Assembly (NCBI GenBank): GCA_016194585.1
Contig: JACQBG010000028.1
Coordinates: 62,001 to 126,000 of the forward strand
Length of the DNA stretch: 64,000 nt
Source of the DNA: Gemmatimonadota bacterium
GTDB lineage: Bacteria > Gemmatimonadota > Gemmatimonadetes > Gemmatimonadales > Gemmatimonadaceae
Reading direction: 5' to 3'
Shown here: in pieces, positions 51,242-63,370 of the stretch
Layout: every line of letters begins with the position of its first letter
Numbering within the stretch: the stretch's first letter is position 1
Made by a program: the position numbers and the translations under genes
Notes under the pieces: generated by a model
Database searches by the model: none
The model's input: only the letters and a program-made list of their open reading frames with translations
What the model was told of the DNA's origin: nothing

Positions 51242-53293
51242 ATGACACACCGCCACACCATCACCTTCCTCGCCGCGTGCGCTGTGCCGGCGCTCCTCGC
51301 CGCGCAGAAGCCCGCCGCCGACAGTCTGAAGGCCCGCCGTGATTCGCTCGAGACCGTCGTCGTCACGGCGGTGCGTGCGACGGCCGTCGCGCCAGCGGTC
51401 GCGCAGAGCACCGTCACGCGCGACGACATCTCGCGCCGCTTCGCGGGGCAGGACGCGCCGCTCTTCCTGCAGAGCACCCCGTCGGTGACCGCCTACTCGG
51501 AAGCCGGCGGCTACTCGGGGTACAGCTACCTGCGGCTCCGGGGCATCGACCAGACCCGGCTCAACATCACGCTCGACGGCGTGCCGCTCAACGACCCCGA
51601 GGATCAGGTGCTCTACTTCTCGAACGTCCCCGACTTCCTGAACAGCATGCAGTCGGTGCAACTGCAGCGGGGGGTGGGGTCGAGCACGTTCGGCACGGCC
51701 TCGTACGCCGGCTCGCTCAACGCGCAGTCGCTGTCGCTCGCGACGACGCCGCGGGGCGGGGAGCTCGACCTCACCGGCGGCTCGTTCAACACGATGCGGG
51801 CGAGCGCGCAGTACGCCACCGGCGTGCTCCCGGGCGGATTCGCCGCGTACGCGCGGGTGAGCAAGCACCACACCGACGGCTACCGCTACCACTCGGGGAA
51901 CGACGCACAGTCGGGCTTCCTGAGCGCCGGATGGTTCGGCGACCGGCAGGCCGTCAAGTTCACCGGGATGGCCGGCGTGTCGGGCACGCGGATGGCGTAC
52001 CTGGCCGCGCCGGAATCGATCCTCGCGATCGACCCGCGGACGAACCCGCTCACCGACCACGAGGGGGACCGCTTCCATCAGGAGATGGCGAGCCTCCAGT
52101 ACACGCGCGCGCTCTCCGACGGCGTGACGTGGACGGTGACGGGCTACCGCAACTCCGCCGCCGGCGCCTACGACGTGGACTTCGGCGACGGCACGATCGG
52201 CAACTACTTCCTCGCCCACGTCTGGTACGGCGCGTTCACCGCGCTCACCGTGCGCGAGGGGGCGTGGTCGCTCGACGCGGGCGCGCACGCGAGCGACTAT
52301 CACCGCGAGCACGCCCTCGCGATGCGTCCCACGCTGAACGACCGCGCGTACACGAACGTCGGCCACAAGCAGGAGCAGAGCGCGTTCGCGAAACTCGCCT
52401 GGGACGATGGCGCGTGGCGCTGGTCGGCCGACCTGCAGGTGCGTCACGCCGCGTTCCGCTACGTGCCCGACAAGAACGCCGGGATCGGCGAGGCGAGCAC
52501 CGACTGGACGTTCGTGAATCCCAAGGTGGGGGTCACGTGGCGCGCCGCACCGGAGCTCTCGCTCTACGCCTCGTACGGCCGCACCGGCCGCGAGCCGGCC
52601 CGCGGCGACCTCTTCGCCGGCGCCGACGACCTCAACTCGACGAACGCGGCGTCGATCCTGCCGCTCACGCGCGTGCAGCCGGAGCAGGTCGGCGATCTCG
52701 AGGTGGGGGGCACCTGGACGTCGGGCGCGTTGACGGTGAGCGCCGACCTGTTCGACATGGAGTTCCACGACGAGATCGCGGCGATCGGCAAGCTGAGCCT
52801 CACGGGCAACCCGCTGCGCCAGAACGTCGACCGCAGCTATCGGCGCGGCGTCGAGGGCGAACTGTCGTGGAAGGTCTCCGACCGCGTCACGGCGACGGCG
52901 AACCTCGCCGTGATGCAGGCGCGCATCGCCGACTACACGGACGAGTCGGTGGGGGTGACGTACCACGACGTGGAGCCGCTCATGACGCCGCCGGTGGTGT
53001 CGAACCAGCGGGTCGACATCCAGCTGTCGCCGGAGTTCTCGCTCAGTCTGGGCGGGCGCTACGTCGACCGTGCGCGCCTCGCGAACGACGGCGATGCCCG
53101 GATGGTGACCCCCGCCTCCTGGCTCGCCGACGGCGGGCTCACCTGGCAGCGGGGGCTCGTCGACGTGCGCCTGCAGGTGAACAACGCGCTCGACGCGCGG
53201 GCCGAGGCGGGGGGTTATTCCTCCGGTGGCGACCGGTATTTCTATCCGGTGGCGGCGCGCAACCTGCTGCTCACGACGACCCTGCGTTTCTGA
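51242..53293 (+). CDS. TonB-dependent receptor, probable thiamine transporter
   Basis: A 683-residue outer-membrane receptor. Signal peptide ITFLAACAVPALLAAQK; TonB box region SLETVVVTAVRATA; plug with LFLQSTPSVTAYSEAGG, LRLRGIDQTRLNITLDGVPL and VQLQRGVGSSTFG; barrel ending NLLLTTTLRF with the terminal aromatic. Unlike the SusC-like protein it has no N-terminal CarboxypepD domain and no SusD partner. Substrate assignment to thiamine or a thiamine phosphate rests on the TPP riboswitch and terminator in its leader. No inner-membrane thiamine permease is adjacent. Confidence 0.92.
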   Translation: MTHRHTITFLAACAVPALLAAQKPAADSLKARRDSLETVVVTAVRATAVAPAVAQSTVTRDDISRRFAGQDAPLFLQSTPSVTAYSEAGGYSGYSYLRLRGIDQTRLNITLDGVPLNDPEDQVLYFSNVPDFLNSMQSVQLQRGVGSSTFGTASYAGSLNAQSLSLATTPRGGELDLTGGSFNTMRASAQYATGVLPGGFAAYARVSKHHTDGYRYHSGNDAQSGFLSAGWFGDRQAVKFTGMAGVSGTRMAYLAAPESILAIDPRTNPLTDHEGDRFHQEMASLQYTRALSDGVTWTVTGYRNSAAGAYDVDFGDGTIGNYFLAHVWYGAFTALTVREGAWSLDAGAHASDYHREHALAMRPTLNDRAYTNVGHKQEQSAFAKLAWDDGAWRWSADLQVRHAAFRYVPDKNAGIGEASTDWTFVNPKVGVTWRAAPELSLYASYGRTGREPARGDLFAGADDLNSTNAASILPLTRVQPEQVGDLEVGGTWTSGALTVSADLFDMEFHDEIAAIGKLSLTGNPLRQNVDRSYRRGVEGELSWKVSDRVTATANLAVMQARIADYTDESVGVTYHDVEPLMTPPVVSNQRVDIQLSPEFSLSLGGRYVDRARLANDGDARMVTPASWLADGGLTWQRGLVDVRLQVNNALDARAEAGGYSSGGDRYFYPVAARNLLLTTTLRF

Positions 53294-53335
53294 CCGCCCC
53301 TTGAGCCGCTGCGCGCCTGAGCGGAAGCTTAAGGC

Positions 53336-56347
<3,012 letters not shown>

Positions 56348-56378
56348 CCACGCACCCGTCCCCCACACCCCGACTCCC

Positions 56379-57758
56379 GTGACTTCCACGCTCCGCCGTG
56401 CGCTCCGCCTGGCGCTCCTCGTCCTCGCCGGCGCGCCCCTCCGCGCGCAGGGCGCCGGTCCCGTCGCCCGCGAGTACCGCGCGGCCGCCGACCGCATCAT
56501 CGACGCCGCGGTCGCCGACAGTGGCGCGGCGTGGAACACGCTCGCCGCGTTCACCGATGACGCCGGGCCGCGGTTGAGCGGATCGCCGGCGCTCGAACGG
56601 GGCATCGACTGGCTCCTCGCCGAGATGAAGAAGAGCGGTCTCGAGAACGTGCACGGCGAACCGGCGATGGTGCCGCACTGGGTGCGGGGGCGCGAGTCGG
56701 CATCGCTCGTCGCGCCGCGGGCGCACCCGTTGCCGATGCTGGGCCTCGGAGGGAGCGTCGCGACGCCGAAGGGGGGGATCACCGCCGAAGTGCTCGTCGT
56801 CTCGAGCTTCGACGACCTCAAGGCGAAGGGCGCGCAGGCGAAGGGGAAGATCGTCCTCTTCGACGTGCCGTTCACGAACTACGGCCAGACGGTGGCCTAC
56901 CGCGGGGGCGCGGCGAGCGCGGTGGCTCGCGTGGGCGCCGTCGCGGCGCTCGTCCGCTCGGTGACGCCCTACTCGATGCGCACGCCGCACACCGGCGCGA
57001 TGTACTACGACAGCACGGTGAAGAAGATCCCGGCGGCGGCGCTCACCGTCGAGGACGTGCTGATGATCCACCGGATGGTGGACCGGGGCACGAAGGTGGT
57101 GGTGAAGCTCGCGATGGAGGCACGCACGCTTCCCGACGCGCCGAGCCGCAACGTCGTCGGCGAGTTGCGCGGGCGCGAGCAGCCCGGCGAGGTGGTGGTG
57201 TTCGGCGGCCACGTCGATTCGTGGGACGTGGGACAGGGCGCGATGGACGACGGCGGCGGCGTGGTTGTGGCGTGGGAGGCGATCAAGCTGCTCAAGCGGC
57301 TCGGTCTCACGCCGCGGCGGACGATCCGCGTGGTGGGGTGGACGAACGAGGAGAACGGCGATCGCGGCGGGCTGGCGTACGCCGCCGCGCACAAGGCGGA
57401 GGCAGCATCGCACGTGCTCGCGATCGAGAGCGACGGCGGCGTCTTCTCGCCGCGCGGGTTCGGCTTCACCGGGTCGGACTCGGCGCGCGCGATCGTGCGG
57501 CAGGTCTCGAGCCTCCTCGCGCGCATCGGCGCCGACTCGCTCGGGGCGAACGGCGGCGGCGCCGACATCGGCCCGATCGGCGCGCTCGGCGTGCCGATGA
57601 TGGGGCTCGAGGTGGACGGTTCGCGCTATTTCTGGTTCCACCACACCGAGGCCGACACGATGGACAAGCTCAGCCCGGCGGAGATGCAGCGGTGCGTGGC
57701 GGCGATGGCGGTGATGGCGTACGTCATCGGGGATCTGCCGGGAGGGATTCCTCGCTAG
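56379..57758 (+). CDS. Secreted M28-family zinc peptidase
   Basis: A 459-residue exported peptidase of the M28 carboxypeptidase Q/glutamate-carboxypeptidase type. Signal peptide LRLALLVLAGAPLRAQ; a PA-like insert in the middle (VLVVSSFDDLKAKGAQAKGK); zinc ligands in GGHVDSWDVGQGAMDDGGG (His, then bridging Asp), NEENGDRGGLAYAAAH (catalytic and metal Glu), AIESDGG (Asp) and WFHHTEADT (His). GTG 56379 lies 31 bp after the kinase stop on the same strand. It likely trims peptides in the periplasm or medium. The intergenic palindromic region follows. Confidence 0.92.
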   Translation: MTSTLRRALRLALLVLAGAPLRAQGAGPVAREYRAAADRIIDAAVADSGAAWNTLAAFTDDAGPRLSGSPALERGIDWLLAEMKKSGLENVHGEPAMVPHWVRGRESASLVAPRAHPLPMLGLGGSVATPKGGITAEVLVVSSFDDLKAKGAQAKGKIVLFDVPFTNYGQTVAYRGGAASAVARVGAVAALVRSVTPYSMRTPHTGAMYYDSTVKKIPAAALTVEDVLMIHRMVDRGTKVVVKLAMEARTLPDAPSRNVVGELRGREQPGEVVVFGGHVDSWDVGQGAMDDGGGVVVAWEAIKLLKRLGLTPRRTIRVVGWTNEENGDRGGLAYAAAHKAEAASHVLAIESDGGVFSPRGFGFTGSDSARAIVRQVSSLLARIGADSLGANGGGADIGPIGALGVPMMGLEVDGSRYFWFHHTEADTMDKLSPAEMQRCVAAMAVMAYVIGDLPGGIPR

Positions 57759-57766
57759 GACGGCAG

Positions 57767-57944
57767 TGGGAGGGCAAGTACCGAGCGGGGGAGCTGAAGT
57801 GCGAGGGGGAGCCGAGTGGGAGTGGGACGGCCTCCCACTGCAGTGGGAGTGGGCGTGGGCGTGGGAGCCGAGTGCGAGTCCGTCGCACTCGCACTCGGCT
57901 CCCACTCGCACTCGACCTCGCCCCCTCAAGACTTGCCCTCCCAC
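57767..57944. repeat. Nested inverted repeats, GTGGGAG/GAGTGCGAG type
   Basis: Outer arms GTGGGAGGGCAAGT (57767-57780) and its exact complement ACTTGCCCTCCCAC (57931-57944) enclose shorter inverted units: GTGGGAGCCGAGTGCGAG with CTCGCACTCGGCTCCCAC, and GAGTGGGAG/CTCCCACTGCAGTGGGAG. The interior also has imperfect direct repeats (GTGGGCGTGGGC). The whole lies between the M28 gene and the marR promoter and contains no credible gene. Confidence 0.82.
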
Positions 57945-57951
57945 GGATTGC

Positions 57952-57989
57952 TTGACGATGTAACCATTGCATTGTGAATAGTTGCATCG
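57952..57989 (+). promoter_or_regulatory. Promoter and dyad of the second marR gene
   Basis: TTGACG (57952-57957), 17 bp, TGAATA (57975-57980). Arms CGATGTAAC (57956-57964) and GTTGCATCG (57981-57989) are complementary except for one base and bracket the promoter, a plausible operator for the MarR protein encoded just downstream. Confidence 0.45.
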
Positions 57990-58001
57990 TAACGTGCGCG
58001 C

Positions 58002-58502
58002 ATGGCCAGACGACTCTCCCTGCAGGACGACATCAAGCAGACCAAGGCGTTCCGGAACCTGTCGGAAGAGTCCACGCTGAGCATCGTCCGCACCTACACG
58101 CTCATCCGGCGGGGGGTGGCGGCGGTCGTCGAGAGCGAGGGACTCACGCCGGCGCAGTACAACGTGCTGCGCATCCTGCGCGGGGCCGGCGCGCCGGGGC
58201 TGCCGACGCTCACGGTGCGCGACCGCATGATCGACGAGGCCGCGGGCATCACGCGGCTCATCGACAAGCTCGAGCGCGGCGGGCTGGTGAAGCGCGACCG
58301 CTCCGCGCCCGACCGCCGGCAGGTGTACTGCCGCATCACCGCGAAGGGGCTCGCCATGCTCAAGCGGCTCGACGTCCGCATCGCCGAGGCGGATGAGACG
58401 GGCGGCGCCGGGCTCACGCCGCGCGAGCGGAAACAGCTGCTCGTGCTCCTCGAGAAGGTGCGTGGCGCGCTCACCGACGCCGCTCCGGACGCGCGCCGAT
58501 GA
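58002..58502 (+). CDS. MarR-family transcriptional regulator
   Basis: A 166-residue winged-helix protein: IVRTYTLIRRGVAAVVESEG, LTPAQYNVLRILRGAGAPG, recognition helix RDRMIDEAAGITRLIDKLE and wing GLVKRDRSAPDRRQVYCRIT. It is similar in pattern to, but distinct from, the MarR protein at 46075 (YNVLRILRGAG occurs in both). It starts at ATG 58002, about 15 nt after the predicted transcription start, and has no clear ribosome site. The stop overlaps the next gene by ATGA, so the regulator and the 390-residue protein are coupled. Confidence 0.92.
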   Translation: MARRLSLQDDIKQTKAFRNLSEESTLSIVRTYTLIRRGVAAVVESEGLTPAQYNVLRILRGAGAPGLPTLTVRDRMIDEAAGITRLIDKLERGGLVKRDRSAPDRRQVYCRITAKGLAMLKRLDVRIAEADETGGAGLTPRERKQLLVLLEKVRGALTDAAPDARR

Positions 58503-59671
58503 CCGCGCCCGGCGGACCGCAGAAGATCATCCAGAGCCGGCCGCGCCGCGTGCAGCTCGTGCTCCGCGACGCCGAGGTGGTGCGGGGCGGTGTGTTCTTG
58601 AATGAAGGGCAGTCCCTCGGCCCCTACCTCGGCAGCCGGAAGGGCGGGTGGGTGAACGTCGTCAACGCGGAGTGGGTGGGGCAGGAGGAGACGTCGAACC
58701 ACGCCGTCATCCAGGCCGACCACATCCTGCTCGCGACGTCGCTCGACGGCGACATCCCCGTCTACGGCGCGACCGCCGCGCCGACGCCGCGCGAGGTGAT
58801 CCTCGCGCTCGAGGACGGCAGCCGGCTCCGCGGCGTGCTCCATCTCGCCGAGAAGCAGCGGCTGAGCGACTACCTCTCGGCGTGCGGCCGGTTCATCCCG
58901 CTGCTCGAGGCTGCGCGTTCCCCCCGGGATGGCACGTCCGGCGACGTGGCGGTGAACGCGGCCGCCGTGCGCACGATCAAGGACGCGAAGGTGTTCGCGC
59001 CGGGAGCGATGGAGGCGGCCGCGGACGCCGGCGGTGAGCCGAAGCCCGCCGCGCCGGCTCCGGTGAACCGCGAGGTGGTGCAGCGCGAGAGCGGGACGCT
59101 CGAAGTGCTCACGGCGGGGCGCGTTCCCGACCGGCGCGCTCCGCGGGCCGAGCCGCTCATCGCGCACCACACGCCGCCGCTCGTCGTCACGCCATCACCC
59201 GGTCCGGAGCTCACGCCGGAACAGCGCGAGTTGAACGCGTGGCTGGCGCGACACTGGCTCGTGCAGCTGGGTGCGGGGGCGCAGCTGCTCCCACCCGATC
59301 CGCGCACGCTCCCCGCGTCGCCGTCGCTCGAGGAGGTGTGGCATGCGCTCGCCACGTGCAACGAGATGGCGGATGCCGAGCTCGGCGTGCACGTCGCGGC
59401 GGGCTTCAAGTTGCCGGTCGCCGACCTCGACGACGTGATGGCGCTCGCGCTGCACGAGGTGCCTGAGCGCATCGCGCGCAAGCTGAACGCGCTCCCGCTC
59501 CGCACCGACGGCAAGGTGCTCACGCTCGCCGTCGCCGACCCGAGCTCGATGGAGATCGAGCAACAGGTCGGTTTCGTCACGCGGCAGCGGTTGCAGTTCG
59601 AGATCGCGCCCCCCGCCGAGATCCGCGGGGCGATCGACTGGCACTACGCCCAGGCCGCGCCGGCGTCCTGA
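58499..59671 (+). CDS. Protein with duplicated N-terminal domain and GspE/MshE N-terminal-like domain, 390 aa
   Basis: Architecture read from sequence: two related ~70-residue beta-rich units at the N-terminus (RRVQLVLRDAEVVRGGVFLN, and REVILALEDGSRLRGVLHL, each ending in a hydrophobic strand), then a Pro/Ala-rich linker (about 175-250), then a C-terminal region like the N-terminal domain of type II secretion/MSHA ATPases (FKLPVADLDDVMALALHEVP, ARKLNALPLRTDGKVLTLAVADP). Some MshEN domains bind cyclic di-GMP, but the RLGxxL-type motif is not obvious here. There is no ATPase domain. It overlaps a MarR gene by 4 bp. The function is unknown; a link to surface behaviour or secretion is only a guess. 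Confidence 0.78.
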   Translation: MTAPGGPQKIIQSRPRRVQLVLRDAEVVRGGVFLNEGQSLGPYLGSRKGGWVNVVNAEWVGQEETSNHAVIQADHILLATSLDGDIPVYGATAAPTPREVILALEDGSRLRGVLHLAEKQRLSDYLSACGRFIPLLEAARSPRDGTSGDVAVNAAAVRTIKDAKVFAPGAMEAAADAGGEPKPAAPAPVNREVVQRESGTLEVLTAGRVPDRRAPRAEPLIAHHTPPLVVTPSPGPELTPEQRELNAWLARHWLVQLGAGAQLLPPDPRTLPASPSLEEVWHALATCNEMADAELGVHVAAGFKLPVADLDDVMALALHEVPERIARKLNALPLRTDGKVLTLAVADPSSMEIEQQVGFVTRQRLQFEIAPPAEIRGAIDWHYAQAAPAS

Positions 59672-59693
59672 GCGCATGCGGGCGGCGGCGCCG

Positions 59694-60044
59694 CTACGGC
59701 GCCGGCGTGCGCGCGAGTCCCGCGACGCCGCGGGCGACCAGCGCCGACGTGAGCGCGAGCAATCCCGCGAAGCAGAGCGTCACCGCGTAGACGCCCACCG
59801 GGCGGATGGTGAGAACGCCCGCGAGCACCGACGCGAGATGTCCGAGCGGGCCGCGGGCCGCGTCCCAGAGGAGGAGCGCCCCCCACGCGACCATGGCCGC
59901 GAGCGCGGCCACCGTCGCGCCGCCGCGTTCGCGCGACGTGATGACGCCCATCGCGGCGCCGACGAGCGGCACGCCCCACCAGCCGATGGCGAACGTCGCC
60001 GCGGCGAACGCCGCCGCGACCAGCACGAATCTGAGCAGTCGCAC
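59694..60044 (-). CDS. Small integral membrane protein, 116 aa
   Basis: GTG 60044 lies 2 bp after the stop of the acylase gene, so it is translationally coupled to it. It has about four hydrophobic segments: FVLVAAAFAAATFAIGWWG, VAALAAMVAWGALLL, GHLASVLAGVLTIR and VYAVTLCFAGLLALTSALVA. No family is recognised. The longer open frame seen through this region is the acylase gene in a wrong frame. It might be a helper or anchor for the acylase, though no motif shows this. Confidence 0.68.
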   Translation of the reverse strand: MRLLRFVLVAAAFAAATFAIGWWGVPLVGAAMGVITSRERGGATVAALAAMVAWGALLLWDAARGPLGHLASVLAGVLTIRPVGVYAVTLCFAGLLALTSALVARGVAGLARTPAP

Positions 60045-60046
60045 GG

Positions 60047-62554
60047 TCAGCGCTCCGGCGTGAGGGTGAGGATCGAGCGCAGTTGCGCGCCCTTCAGTTC
60101 GTCGGCCGTATGCGGGAAGCGGAGCGTGTCGAGCTGCCCCGCGGTCCACTTCGCGAGCCGGTCGTCGTAGCGCGAGCTCGCCGGATTCCCCGACTGCCCG
60201 CCCGGATAGATGCCCCACGCCTTCACCTCGGGGCCGAGGTCGACGACCATCCGCCAACTGGCCCCGTGCGTGCCGTCGCCGATCGACGGGCTGAGCGTCG
60301 CCGGCGCCGACGGCACCTCGAGGTCGAGCCGCGAGAGTGCCGGGATGCGCAGCAGGTGCCAGATGTTGGAGTGGCGGATGCGCGACCAGCGCCAGGCGGG
60401 GCCGGCGGGGCCGTACTGCTGGAGGAGCGAGCCGTATGCGGCGGCCAGACTCTGGCGGAGGATCATGTCGCGGTCCTCGACGACGTCCTTCGTCGCCCGC
60501 ACGTCCCACCATGGACTCTTCGGGTCCTGGAGAAGTTCGGCGAGGACCATCGTGTTGGGGGTCGCGATGCGGCGGGTGCGGTCGCCCGGCACCGCGCCGA
60601 CGACCTGGAACTCGTCCCACGTGCGGCGCGACAGCTCGTTCACCGCCGCGTCGTAGAGCGCCGCGCGCTCGTTCTCCTTGGTGAAGTTGCCGTCCCATTC
60701 GCGCAGCAGCCGCGCGGCGCGTGCGAGCACGGAGTCGCCCGCCGACGCGGGATCGTCGGCGGCGTGCAGGAACGCGGGGAGGAAGAGCCCGACCTGCTCG
60801 CTCCGCGGGTCGGTCTGGAAGCGGCGCATGTCGTCGGGCGTGACCGAGGAGTCGGCGCGAAGGAGCGCGTTGATGCGCATGGCGCGCCATGGCGTGGGCC
60901 AGTCCCAGCCGAAGTAGCGTGGGTCGACGCGCGGGTCCTTGGGTTGCTGGTTCGCCGACGCGAGGTAGCCCTGCGCGGGATCCACCGACTGCGGATAGTC
61001 GGCGAGCGGCAGGAATCCCTTCCAATCGTTGGCGCTGCTGCTGCCGTCGAAGAGGAGGTCGCCCGTCGGGTGCGACGCCGGACGCACGGGATAGTGGCCC
61101 GTCGAGCGGATGGCGATGTGCCCACCGCGGTCGGCCGTGAGCACGTTCTGCGCCGGCGTGGCGTACGGTTCCCACGCTTTGAGCACGTCGAACACCGACT
61201 TGGCGCCGTTCGCGTTGCGGAACGCCTCGAGCACCGGACCCACCGACGACTCGGTCACGAGCCAGCGGCGCGAGATCCAGCGCGCGCCGGCGTGCAGCAT
61301 CGGGCCGCGATGCGTGTGGTAGAGCGTGTCGACGCCGATCGTCTCGCCGCGCTTGCCGTGGTAGGTCTCGATGCGCGTGACGAGCGGCTTCCACTCGCCG
61401 TCGACCTGGTACTTCGTCGGGTGCGCGGGGTCGTCGACCGTCTCCACGTAGTAGTCGGCGACGTCGGCGCCGGTGTTGGTCTCGGTCCACGCCACGTCGC
61501 GATTGAATCCGATCGCGACGAGCTGCGAGCCAGCGAATGTGACGCCGTACGCATCGAGCGAATCGGGCACGACGAGGTGCGCCTCGTACCACACCGAGGG
61601 GAGCGAGAGCGCGAGGTGCGGGTCGCCGGCGAGCAGGGCGTGGCCGTTGGCCGAGCGCTTGGGCGACACCGCCCAGTTGTTGCTGCCGACGACGACCTCG
61701 CCGTTCGGGCGGTCGGCGTCAGCGAGCGTCGCCGCCTGCTCGAGCCCCATCGCGAGGGCGAGCTTGGCGCTGTCGGTGGGCGCCGGCGCGGCGAGCTTGG
61801 CGAAGTCGAGTCGCGGCGCGTGCTGGCCGTTCGGCTGGATCGGCTCCTGGATCGGGGCGTTCTCGGGGAAGAGCTGCGCGACCGCGGCCTTGCCGACGAG
61901 CGCCTCGGCCACCGAACGCTGTAGTTCCCCCTCGCTGTAGGCGAGCGTGAGCCCCATGCGCGCCTGGAGGTACGCGGTGTACACGGGGAGCCAGCGCATC
62001 GGCGTGCGGCCGAGGAGGTGGTACTCGAACGGCACGTCGGCCGGCGTCATCTGGTCGATGTACGCGTTCACGCCGTCGGCGTAGGCCGCCATCGCGCGCC
62101 CCGCCGTCGATTTCGGGTCGACCTGCGCGGCCAGCTTCTCGGCGTACCAGGCGAGCCCCTGCGCGCGCGCCTGCCGGTCGAGCGGCAGGGCGCGGGCGCC
62201 GGCGAGCTCGCTCAGCGTGCCGGCGACGGCGCGCGTCTGCATCTCCATCTCGAACAACCGGTCGCGCGCGTGCACGTAGCCGAGCGCGCGATAGAGGTCG
62301 TCGCCGTTCCGGGCGAAGACGTGCGGCACGCCGCGGTCGTCGTAGCGCACGTCCACGGGTGCGATGAGCCCTGGGATGCGCGCGCTCGCTTGCGCGGGGA
62401 GTTCCGCGCGCGCCGCGACGGCCCACACGCCGTGCACGGGATCGAGGAAGCGGCCGAGCGGCGGCAGCGAACCGAGCGGCCGCGCGCCGACGTACAGCGC
62501 GGCGGCGAGGACGGGGACGGCAAGGAGCGTCGAGAGGGAGGGACGGGTGGCCAT
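60047..62554 (-). CDS. Penicillin acylase family (Ntn-hydrolase) enzyme
   Basis: An 835-residue precursor of the penicillin G acylase/acyl-homoserine-lactone acylase family. The signal/anchor is LLAVPVLAAALYVGA. The alpha part shows VRYDDRGVPHVFARNGDDLY and RDRLFEMEMQTRAVAGTLSE. Self-cleavage would expose Ser291 in VVGSNNWAVSP as the N-terminal nucleophile of the beta subunit, close to Ser290 of the E. coli penicillin acylase precursor. Later LLAGDPHLALSLPSVWYEAHL and the beta-chain TNTGADVADYYVE motif follow. The natural substrate (acyl-amide, possibly quorum signals) cannot be told. The small membrane protein gene follows at 2 bp. Confidence 0.93.
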   Translation of the reverse strand: MATRPSLSTLLAVPVLAAALYVGARPLGSLPPLGRFLDPVHGVWAVAARAELPAQASARIPGLIAPVDVRYDDRGVPHVFARNGDDLYRALGYVHARDRLFEMEMQTRAVAGTLSELAGARALPLDRQARAQGLAWYAEKLAAQVDPKSTAGRAMAAYADGVNAYIDQMTPADVPFEYHLLGRTPMRWLPVYTAYLQARMGLTLAYSEGELQRSVAEALVGKAAVAQLFPENAPIQEPIQPNGQHAPRLDFAKLAAPAPTDSAKLALAMGLEQAATLADADRPNGEVVVGSNNWAVSPKRSANGHALLAGDPHLALSLPSVWYEAHLVVPDSLDAYGVTFAGSQLVAIGFNRDVAWTETNTGADVADYYVETVDDPAHPTKYQVDGEWKPLVTRIETYHGKRGETIGVDTLYHTHRGPMLHAGARWISRRWLVTESSVGPVLEAFRNANGAKSVFDVLKAWEPYATPAQNVLTADRGGHIAIRSTGHYPVRPASHPTGDLLFDGSSSANDWKGFLPLADYPQSVDPAQGYLASANQQPKDPRVDPRYFGWDWPTPWRAMRINALLRADSSVTPDDMRRFQTDPRSEQVGLFLPAFLHAADDPASAGDSVLARAARLLREWDGNFTKENERAALYDAAVNELSRRTWDEFQVVGAVPGDRTRRIATPNTMVLAELLQDPKSPWWDVRATKDVVEDRDMILRQSLAAAYGSLLQQYGPAGPAWRWSRIRHSNIWHLLRIPALSRLDLEVPSAPATLSPSIGDGTHGASWRMVVDLGPEVKAWGIYPGGQSGNPASSRYDDRLAKWTAGQLDTLRFPHTADELKGAQLRSILTLTPER

Positions 62555-62578
62555 GTCGGATGACGTGGTGGTGGGTGT

Positions 62579-63370
62579 CTACTGGTTGCCGTCGATGAGC
62601 GCGCCGAGTCCGCCGAGCACGCCGCCTTCCTCGCGCCGCCGGCCGTGCAGCTGCGGCGCCGACGCGATGACGCGTTCGGCCAGCCGCGAGAAGGGGAGGG
62701 TCTGGAGGATGACGCGCCCCGGGCCGGTGAGCTGCACGAAGAACAGCCCCTCGCCGCCGAAGAGCGCCGTCTTGATGCCCGGCACCATCTGGATGTCGTA
62801 GTCGACGGTGTTCTGCAGCGCGACGAGGCAGCCGGTGTCGACGCGCAGTCGTTCGCCGGGCTTCAGCTCCATCTGCACGAGCGCGCCGCAGGCGTGCAGG
62901 AACACGAGGCCGTCGCCGGTGAAGCGCTGGAGGATGAACCCTTCGCCGCCGAAGAACCCGGCGCCGAACTTCTTCGTGAACGCGATGTCGAGGTTGGTGC
63001 CGCGCGCCGCGCAGAGGAAGCCGTCCTTCTGCGCGATCAGTTCGCCGCCCCACTGCGTGAGGTCGGCGACGAAGATCTTGCCGGGCACGGGGGCGGCGAA
63101 CGCGACATCGCGCCGCTCGCTCGCGGCGTTGCCGAAGAGCGTCATGAAGAACGACTCGCCGGCCAGCATGCGCTTGCCGGCGCCGACGAGCTTGCCGAGC
63201 AGGCCGCCCCCCTGGGCGTTCGGGTCGAGCGTCGTCTCCATCGCGATCCCTTCCTGCATGTACATCATCGCGCCCGCCTCGGCCATCACGGCCTCGCCAG
63301 GATCGAGCGTGATGATCACTCCCTGCAGGTCATCTCCGATGATCCTGTAATCGATGACGTCGGCGGACAT
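62579..63370 (-). CDS. AIM24/TIGR00266-family protein
   Basis: A 263-residue cytosolic protein of the TIGR00266 family, a beta-rich trimer-forming fold whose function is unknown; relatives include yeast mitochondrial AIM24. Visible markers are GEAVMAEAGAMMYMQ, GAGKRMLAGESFFMTLF, GGELIAQKDGFLCAA, FGGEGFILQRFTGDG and GEGLFFVQLTGPGRV. ATG 63370 begins the gene; the end lies 24 bp before the acylase gene on the same strand, so 63370-59694 may be one transcript. Confidence 0.92.
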   Translation of the reverse strand: MSADVIDYRIIGDDLQGVIITLDPGEAVMAEAGAMMYMQEGIAMETTLDPNAQGGGLLGKLVGAGKRMLAGESFFMTLFGNAASERRDVAFAAPVPGKIFVADLTQWGGELIAQKDGFLCAARGTNLDIAFTKKFGAGFFGGEGFILQRFTGDGLVFLHACGALVQMELKPGERLRVDTGCLVALQNTVDYDIQMVPGIKTALFGGEGLFFVQLTGPGRVILQTLPFSRLAERVIASAPQLHGRRREEGGVLGGLGALIDGNQ

